This document shows positions 25,427 to 35,600 of a DNA stretch of 64,000 nucleotides, one piece after another. Source of the stretch: JAACFF01 sp963807975 (GTDB lineage Bacteria; Chloroflexota; Anaerolineae; Promineifilales; Promineifilaceae). Below the pieces are notes generated by a model that was not told where the DNA came from, ran no database searches, and saw only the letters and a program-made list of their open reading frames with translations. The stretch's first letter is position 1, and each line of letters starts with the position of its first letter. The stretch is from the NCBI GenBank assembly GCA_963807975.1, contig CAWEDV010000001.1, positions 1,240,001-1,304,000 on the forward strand, read 5' to 3'. Both the position numbers and the translations under genes were made by a program.

Positions 25427-27669
25427 GAAATATTAGTTTCTGCTGTGATAAAAACAGTGGTAACCTGCCACGGTACCTGCTTCTCTAATAAGGCGCGCCG
25501 GAAAAGCACTTCAACGCGCGTGATCTCGCGGGATGTTAGCCCATCTTCTTGAAGACGCTGGCTGTACCCGGGGCGAGACTGAGAATCGTTGCGGGACTCG
25601 AACCAACGTCCAAGCTGTGCGGTAGAAATATGGCGCTGTTCAATGATAGTATCTAGCTTTATTTGTATGTCTTTGAAGCCTGCAGATTCGTAGCCCGATT
25701 TAAGATCTCTTTCGTCCCAGTTCACCAGGGGATCGGCACTGTCTTTGTAAATCGTTTCCTCAGCAGCACGCACTTTGTCTTGCAGCTTCTCTGCCCCTGA
25801 CCAGTCAACCAGATCATATAGACGCTGGGTATGGTGCGGAATTATCTGCGCAAAGCAGAGCCGCCCGCCCGGCAAGAGTCTTTGGTGCATTTGCTCAGCA
25901 ATCTCCGCCAAGGCCGGCATGCGATGGGTGAATGGATTACGGCCGATAATACGGTCAAACTGCAACGTTTCTTCGCCACGGAGCTGGAGGAGATATTCCA
26001 GTTCCTCAATTTCGCCAATCAGTATCACGGGTCGTTCAGGTTCTGCGAAACGCTGGGCCATCTGGCGCAAAGCGTCTCCCTCAGTAGAGCCGGCTGTCAT
26101 GGAATAGACGCCACCCTCCGGGGTCTGCCGTACCGCTTCCCAAGTCAACAAACCACTGCCGGCATTGAGATCGAGCAGCAAATGGTGACGCTGCACTTTA
26201 GCCAAAGCAAAAATTCGTTCGCGATATGCGGCGAGGTTGCGTCCCGTATTGGATATAGTCCGCTGCAGCCAGGCCTCGCGAGCACGGTCTTTGGGGCTGG
26301 TAGTCAGCACCTCGGGCGGCGCTTCAATGCCCCCATCAACCATAGCCGCCAACTGCGCTTCTCGCCGGCGAGCGACTTGTTGTTGAATCTCTTTTTCGTA
26401 GCCGATTTCACCTGGCTGGTAGAAAACCTTACCCTGTAAGGCATCTGGAAGATACTGCTGAGCAACCCAATGGTCCCGGTAAGCGTGGGGATAAAGGTAC
26501 CCTTGTCCGTGGCCAAAGCCTTCACCGTCACGGCTAGCATCGCGCAGATGATTGGGCACTTCCGTTTCGCGCTCCTTTTCGACTGTCTCCAAGGCGTCGA
26601 AAAAAGCAAAAGCGGAATTGGATTTAGGGGCGGTGGCCAGGTAGATGGCGGCCTGGGCCAATGGAAAGCGACCTTCAGGCATGCCGATTCGTTCGAAGGC
26701 GTTCCAGCAGCCGGTTACCACTGTGATGGCCTGGGGATCGGCCATGCCGACATCTTCACCGGCAAATATCGTCATTCGGCGGAAGATAAAGCGGGGATCT
26801 TCCCCAGCGTAGACCATCTTAGCCATCCAATAGAGCGCGGCATCAGGGTCGGACCCGCGCAAACTTTTAATGAAGGCGGAGATGGTATCGTAGTGAACGT
26901 CTCCTTCTTTATCGTAAAGGACGGCCCGGCGCTGGATGGACTCCTCAGCAACGACAAGGTCGATTTCGATGAGGCCATTATTCTCAGCGGCGGGAGTGGT
27001 CTCCACCGCCAATTCGAGAGCGTTGAGGACACCGCGTGCATCTCCATTAGCGACATCGACGAGGTGATCGAGGGCATCATCATGCAGGTTGACCAGCAGC
27101 CGGCCGTAGCCCCGTTCCTCGTCAGCTAAGGCCTGCCGGCCCACCTGACGCAGATCTTCAAGGGTCAGTGGCTTCAACTGAAAAATGCGGCTACGACTGA
27201 CGAGCGCTTTGTTTACCTCAAAATAGGGGTTTTCGGTCGTGGCACCGATGAGAATGATGGTTCCATTTTCTACATGCGGCAAAAGAGCATCCTGCTGGGC
27301 TTTGTTCCAGCGGTGGACTTCGTCGACAAAGAGGGTTGTACGCTGGCCATGAAGATGGCGGCGCTCTTTTGCTGTGGCGATGGCCTCGCGGATCTGCTTC
27401 ACCCCGGAAAGAACAGCGTTGATGGTGATGAAGAAGCTCTCGGTGGAATTGGCGATGACCATGGCCAGGGTCGTTTTACCGGTGCCCGGTGGGCCATAGA
27501 ATATCAGAGAAGATAGTTGGTCTGCCTGAATGGCGCGGCGTAAAAGGCGACCGTGACCAACTATGTGTTCCTGGCCAACGAATTCATCCAATGTTCGCGG
27601 CCGCATGCGGTTGGCCAGCGGGGATTCTTCTTCTATTTGGGATTTACGGCCGTAAGCGAAGAGGTCCAT
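25423..27669 (-). CDS. RarA/MgsA-type AAA+ ATPase fused to a C-terminal methyltransferase-like domain
   Basis: A 748-aa protein. Residues 1-440 are RarA, an AAA+ ATPase of the clamp-loader clade acting at stalled replication forks: MRPRTLDEFVGQEH, Walker A GPPGTGKTT, Walker B TLFVDEVHRW, sensor GATTENP, and the C-terminal KSNSAFAFFDALETVEK region. RarA normally ends near 440-450 residues. Here about 300 more follow: an SAM-methyltransferase-like Rossmann start (LLLDLNAGSGLLTWEAV), LLPGGRLCFAQIIP and a C-terminal helical part. The canonical GxGxG is weak (NAGSG), so catalysis is unsure. Similar RarA fusions are, from memory, known in cyanobacteria. Confidence 0.85.
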   Translation of the reverse strand: MDLFAYGRKSQIEEESPLANRMRPRTLDEFVGQEHIVGHGRLLRRAIQADQLSSLIFYGPPGTGKTTLAMVIANSTESFFITINAVLSGVKQIREAIATAKERRHLHGQRTTLFVDEVHRWNKAQQDALLPHVENGTIILIGATTENPYFEVNKALVSRSRIFQLKPLTLEDLRQVGRQALADEERGYGRLLVNLHDDALDHLVDVANGDARGVLNALELAVETTPAAENNGLIEIDLVVAEESIQRRAVLYDKEGDVHYDTISAFIKSLRGSDPDAALYWMAKMVYAGEDPRFIFRRMTIFAGEDVGMADPQAITVVTGCWNAFERIGMPEGRFPLAQAAIYLATAPKSNSAFAFFDALETVEKERETEVPNHLRDASRDGEGFGHGQGYLYPHAYRDHWVAQQYLPDALQGKVFYQPGEIGYEKEIQQQVARRREAQLAAMVDGGIEAPPEVLTTSPKDRAREAWLQRTISNTGRNLAAYRERIFALAKVQRHHLLLDLNAGSGLLTWEAVRQTPEGGVYSMTAGSTEGDALRQMAQRFAEPERPVILIGEIEELEYLLQLRGEETLQFDRIIGRNPFTHRMPALAEIAEQMHQRLLPGGRLCFAQIIPHHTQRLYDLVDWSGAEKLQDKVRAAEETIYKDSADPLVNWDERDLKSGYESAGFKDIQIKLDTIIEQRHISTAQLGRWFESRNDSQSRPGYSQRLQEDGLTSREITRVEVLFRRALLEKQVPWQVTTVFITAETNIS

Positions 27670-27675
27670 GAAGGA

Positions 27676-27990
27676 TTAGAGTTGAAAACCGCCTTTGTAG
27701 GGAACGAACTTGTAGTCAAATTCGGTTACATATGCTTCAAGCTGTTCATTGAGAGAACCCCACTCATCGCTGGTGAGCAAGGTGCGCATGGTGTCCTCAT
27801 CGCTGCATACAAAGCCAATCAAACGATTTGGCGCATCACCGTAGGCAGTGTGCCACGCTTCACTCATTTGAAAGCCCAAAGATTGCAGGGTCGGCAGGTA
27901 GCTGCCCATGACAAATTTATAGTATTCTTGCTGGTTTTCTGCTCTTACGTCATAGCTAAGCAGAAGTTTTAATCCGGTTGGTTCGTCCAT
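27676..27990 (-). CDS. Small hypothetical protein, possible dimeric alpha/beta-barrel fold
   Basis: A 104-aa soluble protein that I do not recognise. It opens with a beta strand (GLKLLLSYDV), then a helix with YYKFVMGSYLPTLQSLGF, a strand with AWHTAYGD, a strand RLIGFVCSD and a helix SDEWGSLNEQLEAYV. This strand-helix-strand order resembles ferredoxin-like stress-response barrels, but no active residue stands out. The ATG at 27988-27990 follows GGGA. The rarA-like gene begins 6 nt after its stop, so the two are probably co-transcribed. Confidence 0.65.
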   Translation of the reverse strand: MDEPTGLKLLLSYDVRAENQQEYYKFVMGSYLPTLQSLGFQMSEAWHTAYGDAPNRLIGFVCSDEDTMRTLLTSDEWGSLNEQLEAYVTEFDYKFVPYKGGFQL

Positions 27991-28131
27991 AATGATCCCA
28001 TCCCAATTCGCTCTCTGTAACAATGGCGAGCGCCTAATTCATTATACGATCAATTCGTCCAGCCTGCTTTCAAAGCAGGCGTTTCTAATAACAATACGTG
28101 CATAACCGGCGAATGGTTCCACACTGGTAAT

Positions 28132-28824
28132 TCATGAGTGCTGAAAGTAATCACATACATCTTGCAGCGGGCAAATAGTGCAGCGTGGATTCCTGGCCAC
28201 ACATATTTCCCGCCCAAAACGAATCAGATTAATGTGCATGGGATAAAACTGAGCAGGATCGCCCATTTCTTCGAGGATATCATGGGCTTTATCGGCCGAG
28301 ACGCGGGGGCCTAACAAGCCCAGACGCTTGGTGATACGATGTACATGGGTATCAACAGGGAAAGCAGGCCTATTGAAGGTGAACAGGAGAATAATGGCCG
28401 CTGTTTTGGGACCAACCCCTTTGAGTTGGGTCAACCATTCTTTGGCATCTTCCAGAGGCATTTCTTCGAGGAAATCGAGCTCGATGACGCCTCGCTGCTC
28501 ATAAATAGTTCGTAAGGCGGCCTGGATGCGCGGTCCTTTTTGGTTGGCAAGACCCGCAGGGCGGATGGTCTCAACCACTTCCTCTTGGGGCGCTTCCATC
28601 ACCGATTGCCAATCGGGAAAGCGGCTGGTGAGTGCGGTGAAACCACGATCGCGATTGGTGTCAGATGTGGACTGCGAAAGGATGGTACAGACCAGCTCAT
28701 CAACCGGGGGTAGATACTGCTTCCAAACGGGACGGCCGTAGAGCTTTTCCAATTTGTCAAATAGAGTTTCATATTTGTGAGACAAGGTCGCCTGACGTTC
28801 TTTTTCAGTTGATGTGGGGGTCAT
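28132..28824 (-). CDS. nth: Endonuclease III-family DNA glycosylase/AP lyase
   Basis: A 230-aa base-excision repair enzyme. The helix-hairpin-helix is LKGVGPKTAAIILLF with the catalytic Lys; the catalytic Asp follows in FPVDTHVHRITKRLG. The C-terminal 4Fe-4S loop has the spacing C-x6-C-x2-C-x5-C (CVARNPRC, then CPLQDVC). The start is the ATG at 28822-28824; a longer frame upstream has no ribosome-binding site and overlaps the methylase gene's 3' region. The methylase gene ends 49 nt upstream. Confidence 0.9.
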   Translation of the reverse strand: MTPTSTEKERQATLSHKYETLFDKLEKLYGRPVWKQYLPPVDELVCTILSQSTSDTNRDRGFTALTSRFPDWQSVMEAPQEEVVETIRPAGLANQKGPRIQAALRTIYEQRGVIELDFLEEMPLEDAKEWLTQLKGVGPKTAAIILLFTFNRPAFPVDTHVHRITKRLGLLGPRVSADKAHDILEEMGDPAQFYPMHINLIRFGREICVARNPRCTICPLQDVCDYFQHS

Positions 28825-28873
28825 AGTTCTGATTATTATCCCAGAACCTCCAAGTTTCCGGGAGAATGTGAGT

Positions 28874-30640
28874 TTAGGTCTGAGCGCGTTGGCGGCGGGA
28901 ATTAAGACGTTCCTCAAGAGATTCGATGACGGCCGCACGTTCTGATTCGGAAAAGCGCAGAACTTCAAAGACAACATGATCTAGGCCACGACGCTCGGGC
29001 TGAGTGAAGTCAAGCTCTCCGTTAAGAAATGGGCGTTCCGCCAGGCGCAAAAAGGCTTGCTCCAAGGCCTGCAGTTGGTCGCTGTTCATCCGTCGGGGAT
29101 CGGGCAGCCGCACTTCGTCCAGCTCATAGGCAGCCAGCCATAATAATCCTTTGCCAAGGTTAACCCGACCTTGCAGTTCAACTTGCAGCGCAAACCAGGC
29201 GCTGTTAAATAGGGCGGCAGCAGCCAGGAGAGGAACGTTACGGGCAGGCTGAATGCTATAGAGCTGCTGGTCAATGGCGGAATCTGCATCCAGAACGGGG
29301 GCCAGATGACGATGCCAGATTCCCTTAGGCAATACAAGGGGAACGGGGGGCTGAGGGGGCAGGATATACCAAGTTTCGCGAGCAAGGCAGGTCTGCCTTT
29401 GATGGAATCCTTGCCCTTCGCCCCAAGCGATATACTTCTCAGCAGCCGTGCCGCTCAGGTTCTCATCGGAGGGGATGAGCAGCACTTCCTGGTGGAAATC
29501 ACGCCTATCGAGATGCAGACGATCGATGCCGCGAAGTGATTTCAGTAGTGGGCGGCGAAAGCGATCTTCTAGCGACCACTGCTGAACGGTCTCCTGATCG
29601 AGGTAAAAGAATTCATTGGCGCCGGTGGTATAGCCACGCTGGACGGATGCCCACCTGCTAATTGGGATCAGGTCAAGATGATCTCGGTGATGACGGTAAA
29701 CAGTCGGCGCGCGAAGCGCCATGCCCCATTTGTTTTCAGCCCGAAATTCCTTCTGTTGTTCGACATGAACGGCGAAATCGGCGGAAGTAAAGGGGCGAAC
29801 ATGTTTAAACTGTGAAATCAGATCTTCGACGGCCAAATAGCGGCGCCGCTGGTCAATCTCAAAGGGTATGAGCTTACTGAGTGGCTTTTTTATCCTAATA
29901 AGGCGAATAGGGTTGGCAGTGCGCCGGACCATTACTCCGCATTTCTCCAGGATTATTAAGCAGGTATTGACCTGAGCAGATGGGAACCAGCGTTCGACCG
30001 AGGATTCAACGATGGCCAAAATGCGAAAATGGTCGAGCAAGAACTGCTTCAGTTCGGCACCATAGGCAACGTCCAGCCAGCCATTAGGTACCACGAAACC
30101 GAGACGCCCACCTTCACGGAGGAATCGTTCGCTGTGCAGCAAGAAATAGGCATGGAGTCCGGAACGGCCGCTCAGAGAAACAGCCAGCTTGCGCGAAATA
30201 AGGGGCAGCTTTTCTTGGGCTGGAGATTCTTCTGCCCACCCAAACATGGGCAGTTGCCGCGGTGTCTGGGGGTCTAATTCGCCGATCCATTGGGAACGGG
30301 TGAAGGGAGGATTGCCAACGATAACATCTGCAGCGGGAACGGCCGCGGGATGCAAGGAAAGAAAGTTTTGATTGATGATTTTTGCTGCGGGCAGTTTTTT
30401 TCTTGCTTCGGTAAAGGCTTCGGGATCGAGTTCAACACCCGTAAGGGCATCGTTCTGAATATCCGAGGGTGAGGCGGCAAGCCAATCAAGCCAGCTGGCC
30501 GCGCGGCTGAGTAAAAAGCCCTGGCCACAGCCGGGATCTAAGATCCTTTCCGTGGGCCGCCGCAGGCAAAAACCCATGATCAGGTCGGCTACATTTAGTG
30601 GTGTTTCAAACTGGCCCAGAGTCTGTTTTTTATCGGCCAT
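28874..30640 (-). CDS. N6-adenine-specific DNA methyltransferase (orphan, type IIG/class I-like)
   Basis: A 588-aa protein. QFETP (residues about 8-12) and LDPGCGQGFLL form the SAM-binding region, and VGNPPF is the N6-adenine catalytic motif. The C-terminal half (from about residue 330) looks like a target-recognition domain. No restriction endonuclease, nuclease motif or specificity subunit lies beside it. The ATG at 30638-30640 opens MADKKQT; the frame continues upstream through the divergent promoter and is unlikely to be used. Nth lies downstream; a divergent small gene lies upstream across an inverted repeat. Confidence 0.82.
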   Translation of the reverse strand: MADKKQTLGQFETPLNVADLIMGFCLRRPTERILDPGCGQGFLLSRAASWLDWLAASPSDIQNDALTGVELDPEAFTEARKKLPAAKIINQNFLSLHPAAVPAADVIVGNPPFTRSQWIGELDPQTPRQLPMFGWAEESPAQEKLPLISRKLAVSLSGRSGLHAYFLLHSERFLREGGRLGFVVPNGWLDVAYGAELKQFLLDHFRILAIVESSVERWFPSAQVNTCLIILEKCGVMVRRTANPIRLIRIKKPLSKLIPFEIDQRRRYLAVEDLISQFKHVRPFTSADFAVHVEQQKEFRAENKWGMALRAPTVYRHHRDHLDLIPISRWASVQRGYTTGANEFFYLDQETVQQWSLEDRFRRPLLKSLRGIDRLHLDRRDFHQEVLLIPSDENLSGTAAEKYIAWGEGQGFHQRQTCLARETWYILPPQPPVPLVLPKGIWHRHLAPVLDADSAIDQQLYSIQPARNVPLLAAAALFNSAWFALQVELQGRVNLGKGLLWLAAYELDEVRLPDPRRMNSDQLQALEQAFLRLAERPFLNGELDFTQPERRGLDHVVFEVLRFSESERAAVIESLEERLNSRRQRAQT

Positions 30641-30665
30641 CGTCAGTTCTAAATTGGAAACAAGA

Positions 30666-30684
30666 CGATACAAGTACAGTATCG
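30666..30684. promoter_or_regulatory. Inverted repeat at the divergent promoter of the DNA methylase
   Basis: CGATAC and GTATCG form a perfect 6-bp dyad with 7 nt between. TATAAT (30685-30690) follows at once on the plus strand, so a bound protein would cover the promoter of the divergent gene and lie 26 nt from the methylase start. Confidence 0.55.
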
Positions 30685-30705
30685 TATAATATCGATGGGA
30701 ACCTA

Positions 30706-31197
30706 ATGCATCATATCGGATCGCCCATAAAAAGCCAAATGCCAACACTTAGCAACACCAAGTTTCTACGAACTTTTCCAGATGCTGTCTTAACACATCT
30801 TCCAACCACTCTGCAATCGATCCAGGTACGCCAGCCTTTCCCCTGGCTGGTTCAGTTTCATTACGGCGAGCCGCGACTACATTATGAGCTATCCAAGGTC
30901 CGCAGCAGCGGTGGCTGGGAAGTGGGATTCCACTGTGAGGCCAGAGACAAGAGATTGAACCGGTTCTTGTTGGATGGCTTCCGGCGAAATCTTTTTGAAA
31001 TCAAGGATGCGCTTGGAGAGGGTATTGAAGCCGAGATGTGGGACCGGGGTTGGACGAAAATTTACGAGGTACAGCCAGCGGAGGCGTTAACAGCCGATTT
31101 CCAAGCCCGATTGGGCCAACGATTGGCGTCGATAATTATCTGCCTTCATCCGATTTATGTTGATCTGCGCGGCGCCGTGGCACAGGTTCACCGGTAA
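30706..31197 (+). CDS. Hypothetical protein divergent from the DNA methylase
   Basis: A 163-aa protein without a domain that I know. It is soluble, with PWLVQFHYGEPRLHYELSKV, WEVGFHCEARDKRLNRFLLDGF and a helical C-terminal half (DFQARLGQRLASII). The pattern suggests an alpha/beta fold of DUF type. The ATG at 30706 has GGGA 5 nt upstream; a second ATG at 30739 is possible. It is read from the TATAAT box at 30685-30690, divergent from the adenine methylase. A restriction role is possible by position only; no nuclease motif is seen. Confidence 0.65.
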   Translation: MHHIGSPIKSQMPTLSNTKFLRTFPDAVLTHLPTTLQSIQVRQPFPWLVQFHYGEPRLHYELSKVRSSGGWEVGFHCEARDKRLNRFLLDGFRRNLFEIKDALGEGIEAEMWDRGWTKIYEVQPAEALTADFQARLGQRLASIIICLHPIYVDLRGAVAQVHR

Positions 31198-31248
31198 AAT
31201 GCAGCAAGAAGTGAGCTGTTAGCTGCTTGCAGTGATCAGTGCTGCGCG

Positions 31249-32412
31249 TTAGGCAAGGGCGAATTCGGCGGAAAGGCCCATGCCGGTCATCATATTATCA
31301 ATTTCGTCACGATAGATAGGATTCATGAGGATGATGACATCGGGTTTATAGCAAGCTAGAAAATCTGGAGTGACGATTTCCTGCCCGCTGCCAACGACAA
31401 ACATACCGCTCTTGCGCGGATTTATGTCCACGATATAACCGATTTGATCCTGGGTATTGAGCACGTTAAGGAAGGTAACCCCTTTTGAACCGGCCCCCCA
31501 GGCAACCACCTTCTTTCCCTGTGCCGCCCAATTCTTGAGTGACTGCTGCCAGAAATCAACCTTCTCTCTAAACTCCCGGGCAAATGTCGCCACTTGAACC
31601 TTGGTTTGCTCTACACCTGGATCAGCAGGAACACTGCCGCTCTCCCCAGATCCCGGGAGTGCTTCAATGGTCAGAAATTGGCCAGCAAAGGTCTCGTTGG
31701 TTTGCTGCACCTCAAACCCTGAACGACGAAATAGAGCAGATAAGGAATGAGATGTGTAATAGCCGCAGTGTTCATAAATAATGTCCCAAATGGCCAGCTC
31801 ACGCAGCGTGTAGCCCATGTTGGGCAGTTCGAAAAAGACAAGCGTCTCTTGATCCTGGCCAATACCCTCACGAATAGTGCGCATGAATTCCAACGGCTGT
31901 TCAATATGCTCAAGGACGTGGCGGGTCATGATCATATCCGGAGTGGAATCGAGATACTTTCGCCACTTGAAATCCTGGATGAGGGTCAACCGCGTATCTA
32001 ATTGGTCCGCTTCACTGGGAACATAAGCTGCATCAAAGCCCCAACCATGATTTTGGCCCAGATCACAAAGCAAGCGTAAGAAATCGCCCTGCCCCGCGCC
32101 AATATCGACCAATACTTTATGGTTCAAACCGTGGCGGTCAACTAGATCCTGCGCCAGACCCTCGGCATAGCTTTGGAAGCGGGGTGAAAAATGGAGCGAG
32201 TTTTCATAGGCTTGGGTATATTCCATTAGCGATGAATCGAAGGCGGTATTGAAGATATGGCCACAGGTGAAGCAGAACCCCAGAACAATATCTCCTTTGA
32301 CTGCAGATCGGGCCGACTCACGATCAGGCCAGAGGAGATTGCAGTGAACAGGAACGTGCTCAATCGTGATAAAAACTTCGGCTTCTTTTGCTGTACATAC
32401 CGGGCAGTGCAT
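31249..32412 (-). CDS. Zinc-binding C-methyltransferase-like protein (sugar C-methyltransferase family)
   Basis: A 387-aa protein with three parts. An N-terminal zinc-binding domain has CPVC at the start and CFTCG at about residues 51-55. A class I SAM methyltransferase core follows (VLVDIGAGQGDFLRLL, then RHVLEHIEQP). The C-terminal Rossmann-like domain has VAWGAGSKGVTFL and PDVIILMNPIYRDEI. Family members add a C-methyl group to NDP-4-keto-6-deoxy sugars. It is a paralogue of the protein at 38423-39637. It stands alone beside the polysaccharide locus, with AGGAG 6 nt upstream of its ATG. Confidence 0.8.
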   Translation of the reverse strand: MHCPVCTAKEAEVFITIEHVPVHCNLLWPDRESARSAVKGDIVLGFCFTCGHIFNTAFDSSLMEYTQAYENSLHFSPRFQSYAEGLAQDLVDRHGLNHKVLVDIGAGQGDFLRLLCDLGQNHGWGFDAAYVPSEADQLDTRLTLIQDFKWRKYLDSTPDMIMTRHVLEHIEQPLEFMRTIREGIGQDQETLVFFELPNMGYTLRELAIWDIIYEHCGYYTSHSLSALFRRSGFEVQQTNETFAGQFLTIEALPGSGESGSVPADPGVEQTKVQVATFAREFREKVDFWQQSLKNWAAQGKKVVAWGAGSKGVTFLNVLNTQDQIGYIVDINPRKSGMFVVGSGQEIVTPDFLACYKPDVIILMNPIYRDEIDNMMTGMGLSAEFALA

Positions 32413-32630
32413 TTATTACTCCTAGATTAATTTAAGTTTACTTTCAACCTTCTTCGTAATTATCATTATAGGAGAAAGATGATTCGAATTCCTTTTTTAG
32501 TGCATCAATTGTAGCGTATTCCAGAAATCGACGCGCCTTGTATGAGGAACATCTTCTTACTTTGACCGTAGCGAATTTGAATCTCCCATAAGGCAAATTG
32601 GGAGTCATTCGGAAACAGAGGATAACTATT

Positions 32631-35600
32631 TTGAAAAGGGCAATACTATTAGTCTTTGCGGTATTAATCAGCGCTTTTTTGTGGTTGCAATCGTCTACCA
32701 TGCCGCAGATAACGGCCGAAGCCGGCACGACTTCCAGTACATCAGACATAAGCTGGACCCATCTATCGAGCGAATACGGGGATTTACCGGTGCCATCAGT
32801 CAGCACACAGCAAACATCGGCGCTCATTGTCGATCTTGACGAGGATGACATCAATGACTTTGTTATTGCTGCCAGGCGTAATCCTGGACCAGCCTTGATT
32901 TGGTACCGGCGGCTCAATGATGGCTGGGACAGATATGTTATCGATGACTCAAGCATGCGCATTGAAGCGGGGGGCACCTATACAGACATCGACGATGATG
33001 GTGACCTGGACATTGTCATGGGCGGAGACAGCGGTGTTAACCAGATCTGGTGGTGGGAAAACCCCTATCCTAACTTCAATCCAAATGCAAACTGGACGCG
33101 CAGATTGATCAAGAATTCTGGTGACACTAAACATCATGACCAGATATTTGGTGATTTCGATGATGATGAGAGAGATGAACTGGTCTATTGGAATCAAGCG
33201 GCCAAGAAATTGTTTTTGGCTGAAATCCCTGCTGATCCACGTTCTTCTGGAACCTGGCCGGCTACCGCTATCTATACCTGGAGTTATCAAGATGAGCACG
33301 AGGGCCTGGCCAAGGCAGATATTGATGGGGATGGCCTGGACGATGTCGTTGGCGGCGGGCGTTGGTTTAAGTACAACGGGGGCACAGACTTCACTGCTAA
33401 TATTATTGACAACGACCAAACGTTCACGCGGGCGGCTGCCGGACAGCTAAAGGAAGGGGGACGTCCGGAGGTGGTATTTGTCGTCGGCGACGGTATTGGC
33501 CCGCTAAAGTGGTATGAATGGGACGGCAGCAGCTGGATTGGCCATGAGCTGCTCAATCATGATGTTGATCATGGCCACAGCCTACAGGTTAAGGATATCA
33601 ACGGGGATGGGCATCAGGATATATTTGTGGGCGAGATGCGAGTTGACAGCGAGAATCCTGATGCCACGATCTGGATCTTTTATGGGGATGGACAGGGCAA
33701 CTTTACAACCTCCATTGTATCCACCGGAATTGGATCCCATGAATCCAAAGTGGGCGACCTGGATGGAGATGGCGATATCGATATCCTGGGAAAACCGTAT
33801 AACTGGGACACACCACGGGTTGATATTTGGTTAAGCGATCTGGCCTGCATTCCCTCCCTGGATACGTGGGAAAGGCATGTTATTGACAGTGACAAGCCAT
33901 GGCGGGCGGTACTTATAGAATCGGCCGACTTGGACGGCGACAGCTTTGAAGATGTGATAACCGGCGGCTGGTGGTACAAAAATCCTGGTACACCGGGCAG
34001 CACCTGGGTGCGAAACGATATCGGTAGCCCGCTTAGTAATATGGCGACTGTCTATGATTTTGATGGGGATGGCGACCTAGACATCCTGGGTACCGAAGGA
34101 CAAGGTTCAGAGGCAAATCCGAACTTCGTGTGGGCTAGAAACAATGGCTCAGGTAGTTTCACTATTCTGAACAATATCGATCCCGGAGTGGGTGATTTTC
34201 TGCAGGGGGTCGCGGCAGCTTCATTTGGCGGCGCCAATCAGGAAGTCGCTCTGTCCTGGCACAGATCAGGTAGAGGTGTACAGGCGCTTTCTATCCCCAA
34301 TGACCCATCTAACCAAACCTGGGCCTGGCGAGAGATTTCGACCAGCACTCAGCAAGAAGATCTGAGCCAGGGGGATATCGACCGTGATGGAGACCTCGAT
34401 CTGCTTCTAGGGACGCAATGGCTGCGCAATAACACCGATGGCAATCCCGATTGGGGGGATGGAGCACGAAGGTATCGTCTGCCGTTCAGCATCGAGGCCA
34501 ACGGGTATGAGCGTGAGGACAAACCAGCGGAGATCACGGTGAATTTCACAACGCTGCTCAGCAATCTGGGCCAAAACGGAGTGCTCGATCTGAATTCTTT
34601 GCGCGTCTTTGAGGTCATTGAGAGTGGGCAGATAGTTGACAATGCGGTCCCGTTCCAATTTGATCCATTTTCTGATTTTAATGCCAGCAGCAATGCCGCG
34701 GGAAATCTGATCATTATCTTGGAAGACCAGACGCTGGAAAATGCCGAACGTCGCTACCAGCTTTATTTTGATACCGAGGACAATGGTCCATTTACGCCGG
34801 TCGTTATCCCTGACCGTGTAACGACAACGGATGGTGTACAAGATGCGGGTCAAGAAAGCATCCGAGTCGAGACAGGCGAAGGCACCTATTTCTATCACAA
34901 GGATGGGGGCGGATTTTCCAGCCTTGACGATGCGCAGGGCAATGATTGGATCAATCACAGTACTGCTACTGGGTCGGAAGGGCTGTATCGTGGTATACCA
35001 AACATGGTGCATCCCAATGATGGCGGCTATTTCCATCCCGGGCCAGGCAGTATCGTGAGCGACTTGACTGCTCAGGGTCCATTGAAAACAACGATCTTCT
35101 CCAAAACTCCCGATGATTTATGGGAGGTCAAGTGGGAGATTTATGCGCAATATGCCCAGATGACCGTGCTGAAGGCAGACGCAAATTACTGGTTCCTATA
35201 TGAAGGGACACCAGGTGGCGATTTGGATTTTGACGCCGACCTGGTGGTGCGTTCTGATGGAACAGAAACAACGGCGTCAGAAAGCTGGACGGGAGCAGTA
35301 GAACCAGAAGAATGGCTTTTTTTCGCCGATCCAAACATAGGGCGATCGCTATACCTGGTGCATCATGAGAATGATGACCTGGTGGACTCATACTGGCTCA
35401 TGAATAATTTGATGACTGTCTTAGGGTTTGGGCGTGACGCGAATGCTCGACATTTGAGCGGCAGCCATCATTTCACAATGGGTCTAACAGACAATGTGGA
35501 TCATGCTGCAGTGGGGCAACAGGTCAACAACGCTTACCAGCCGTTGACTATCAGCTTGGGAGCAGCGGAATCGTCAGGACTGCCGCAAAACTCAGGTCCT

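Noticed and set aside
28060..28090. Perfect palindrome GCCTGCTTT/AAAGCAGGC as a terminator
   Set aside because: It is a neat 9-bp stem but no T run follows on either strand, so I do not call a terminator; it may be a small REP-like element.
34407..35036. Minus-strand frame of 209 codons inside the giant FG-GAP gene
   Set aside because: It is a shadow; the plus-strand frame runs unbroken for 1616 codons with calcium-binding motifs.
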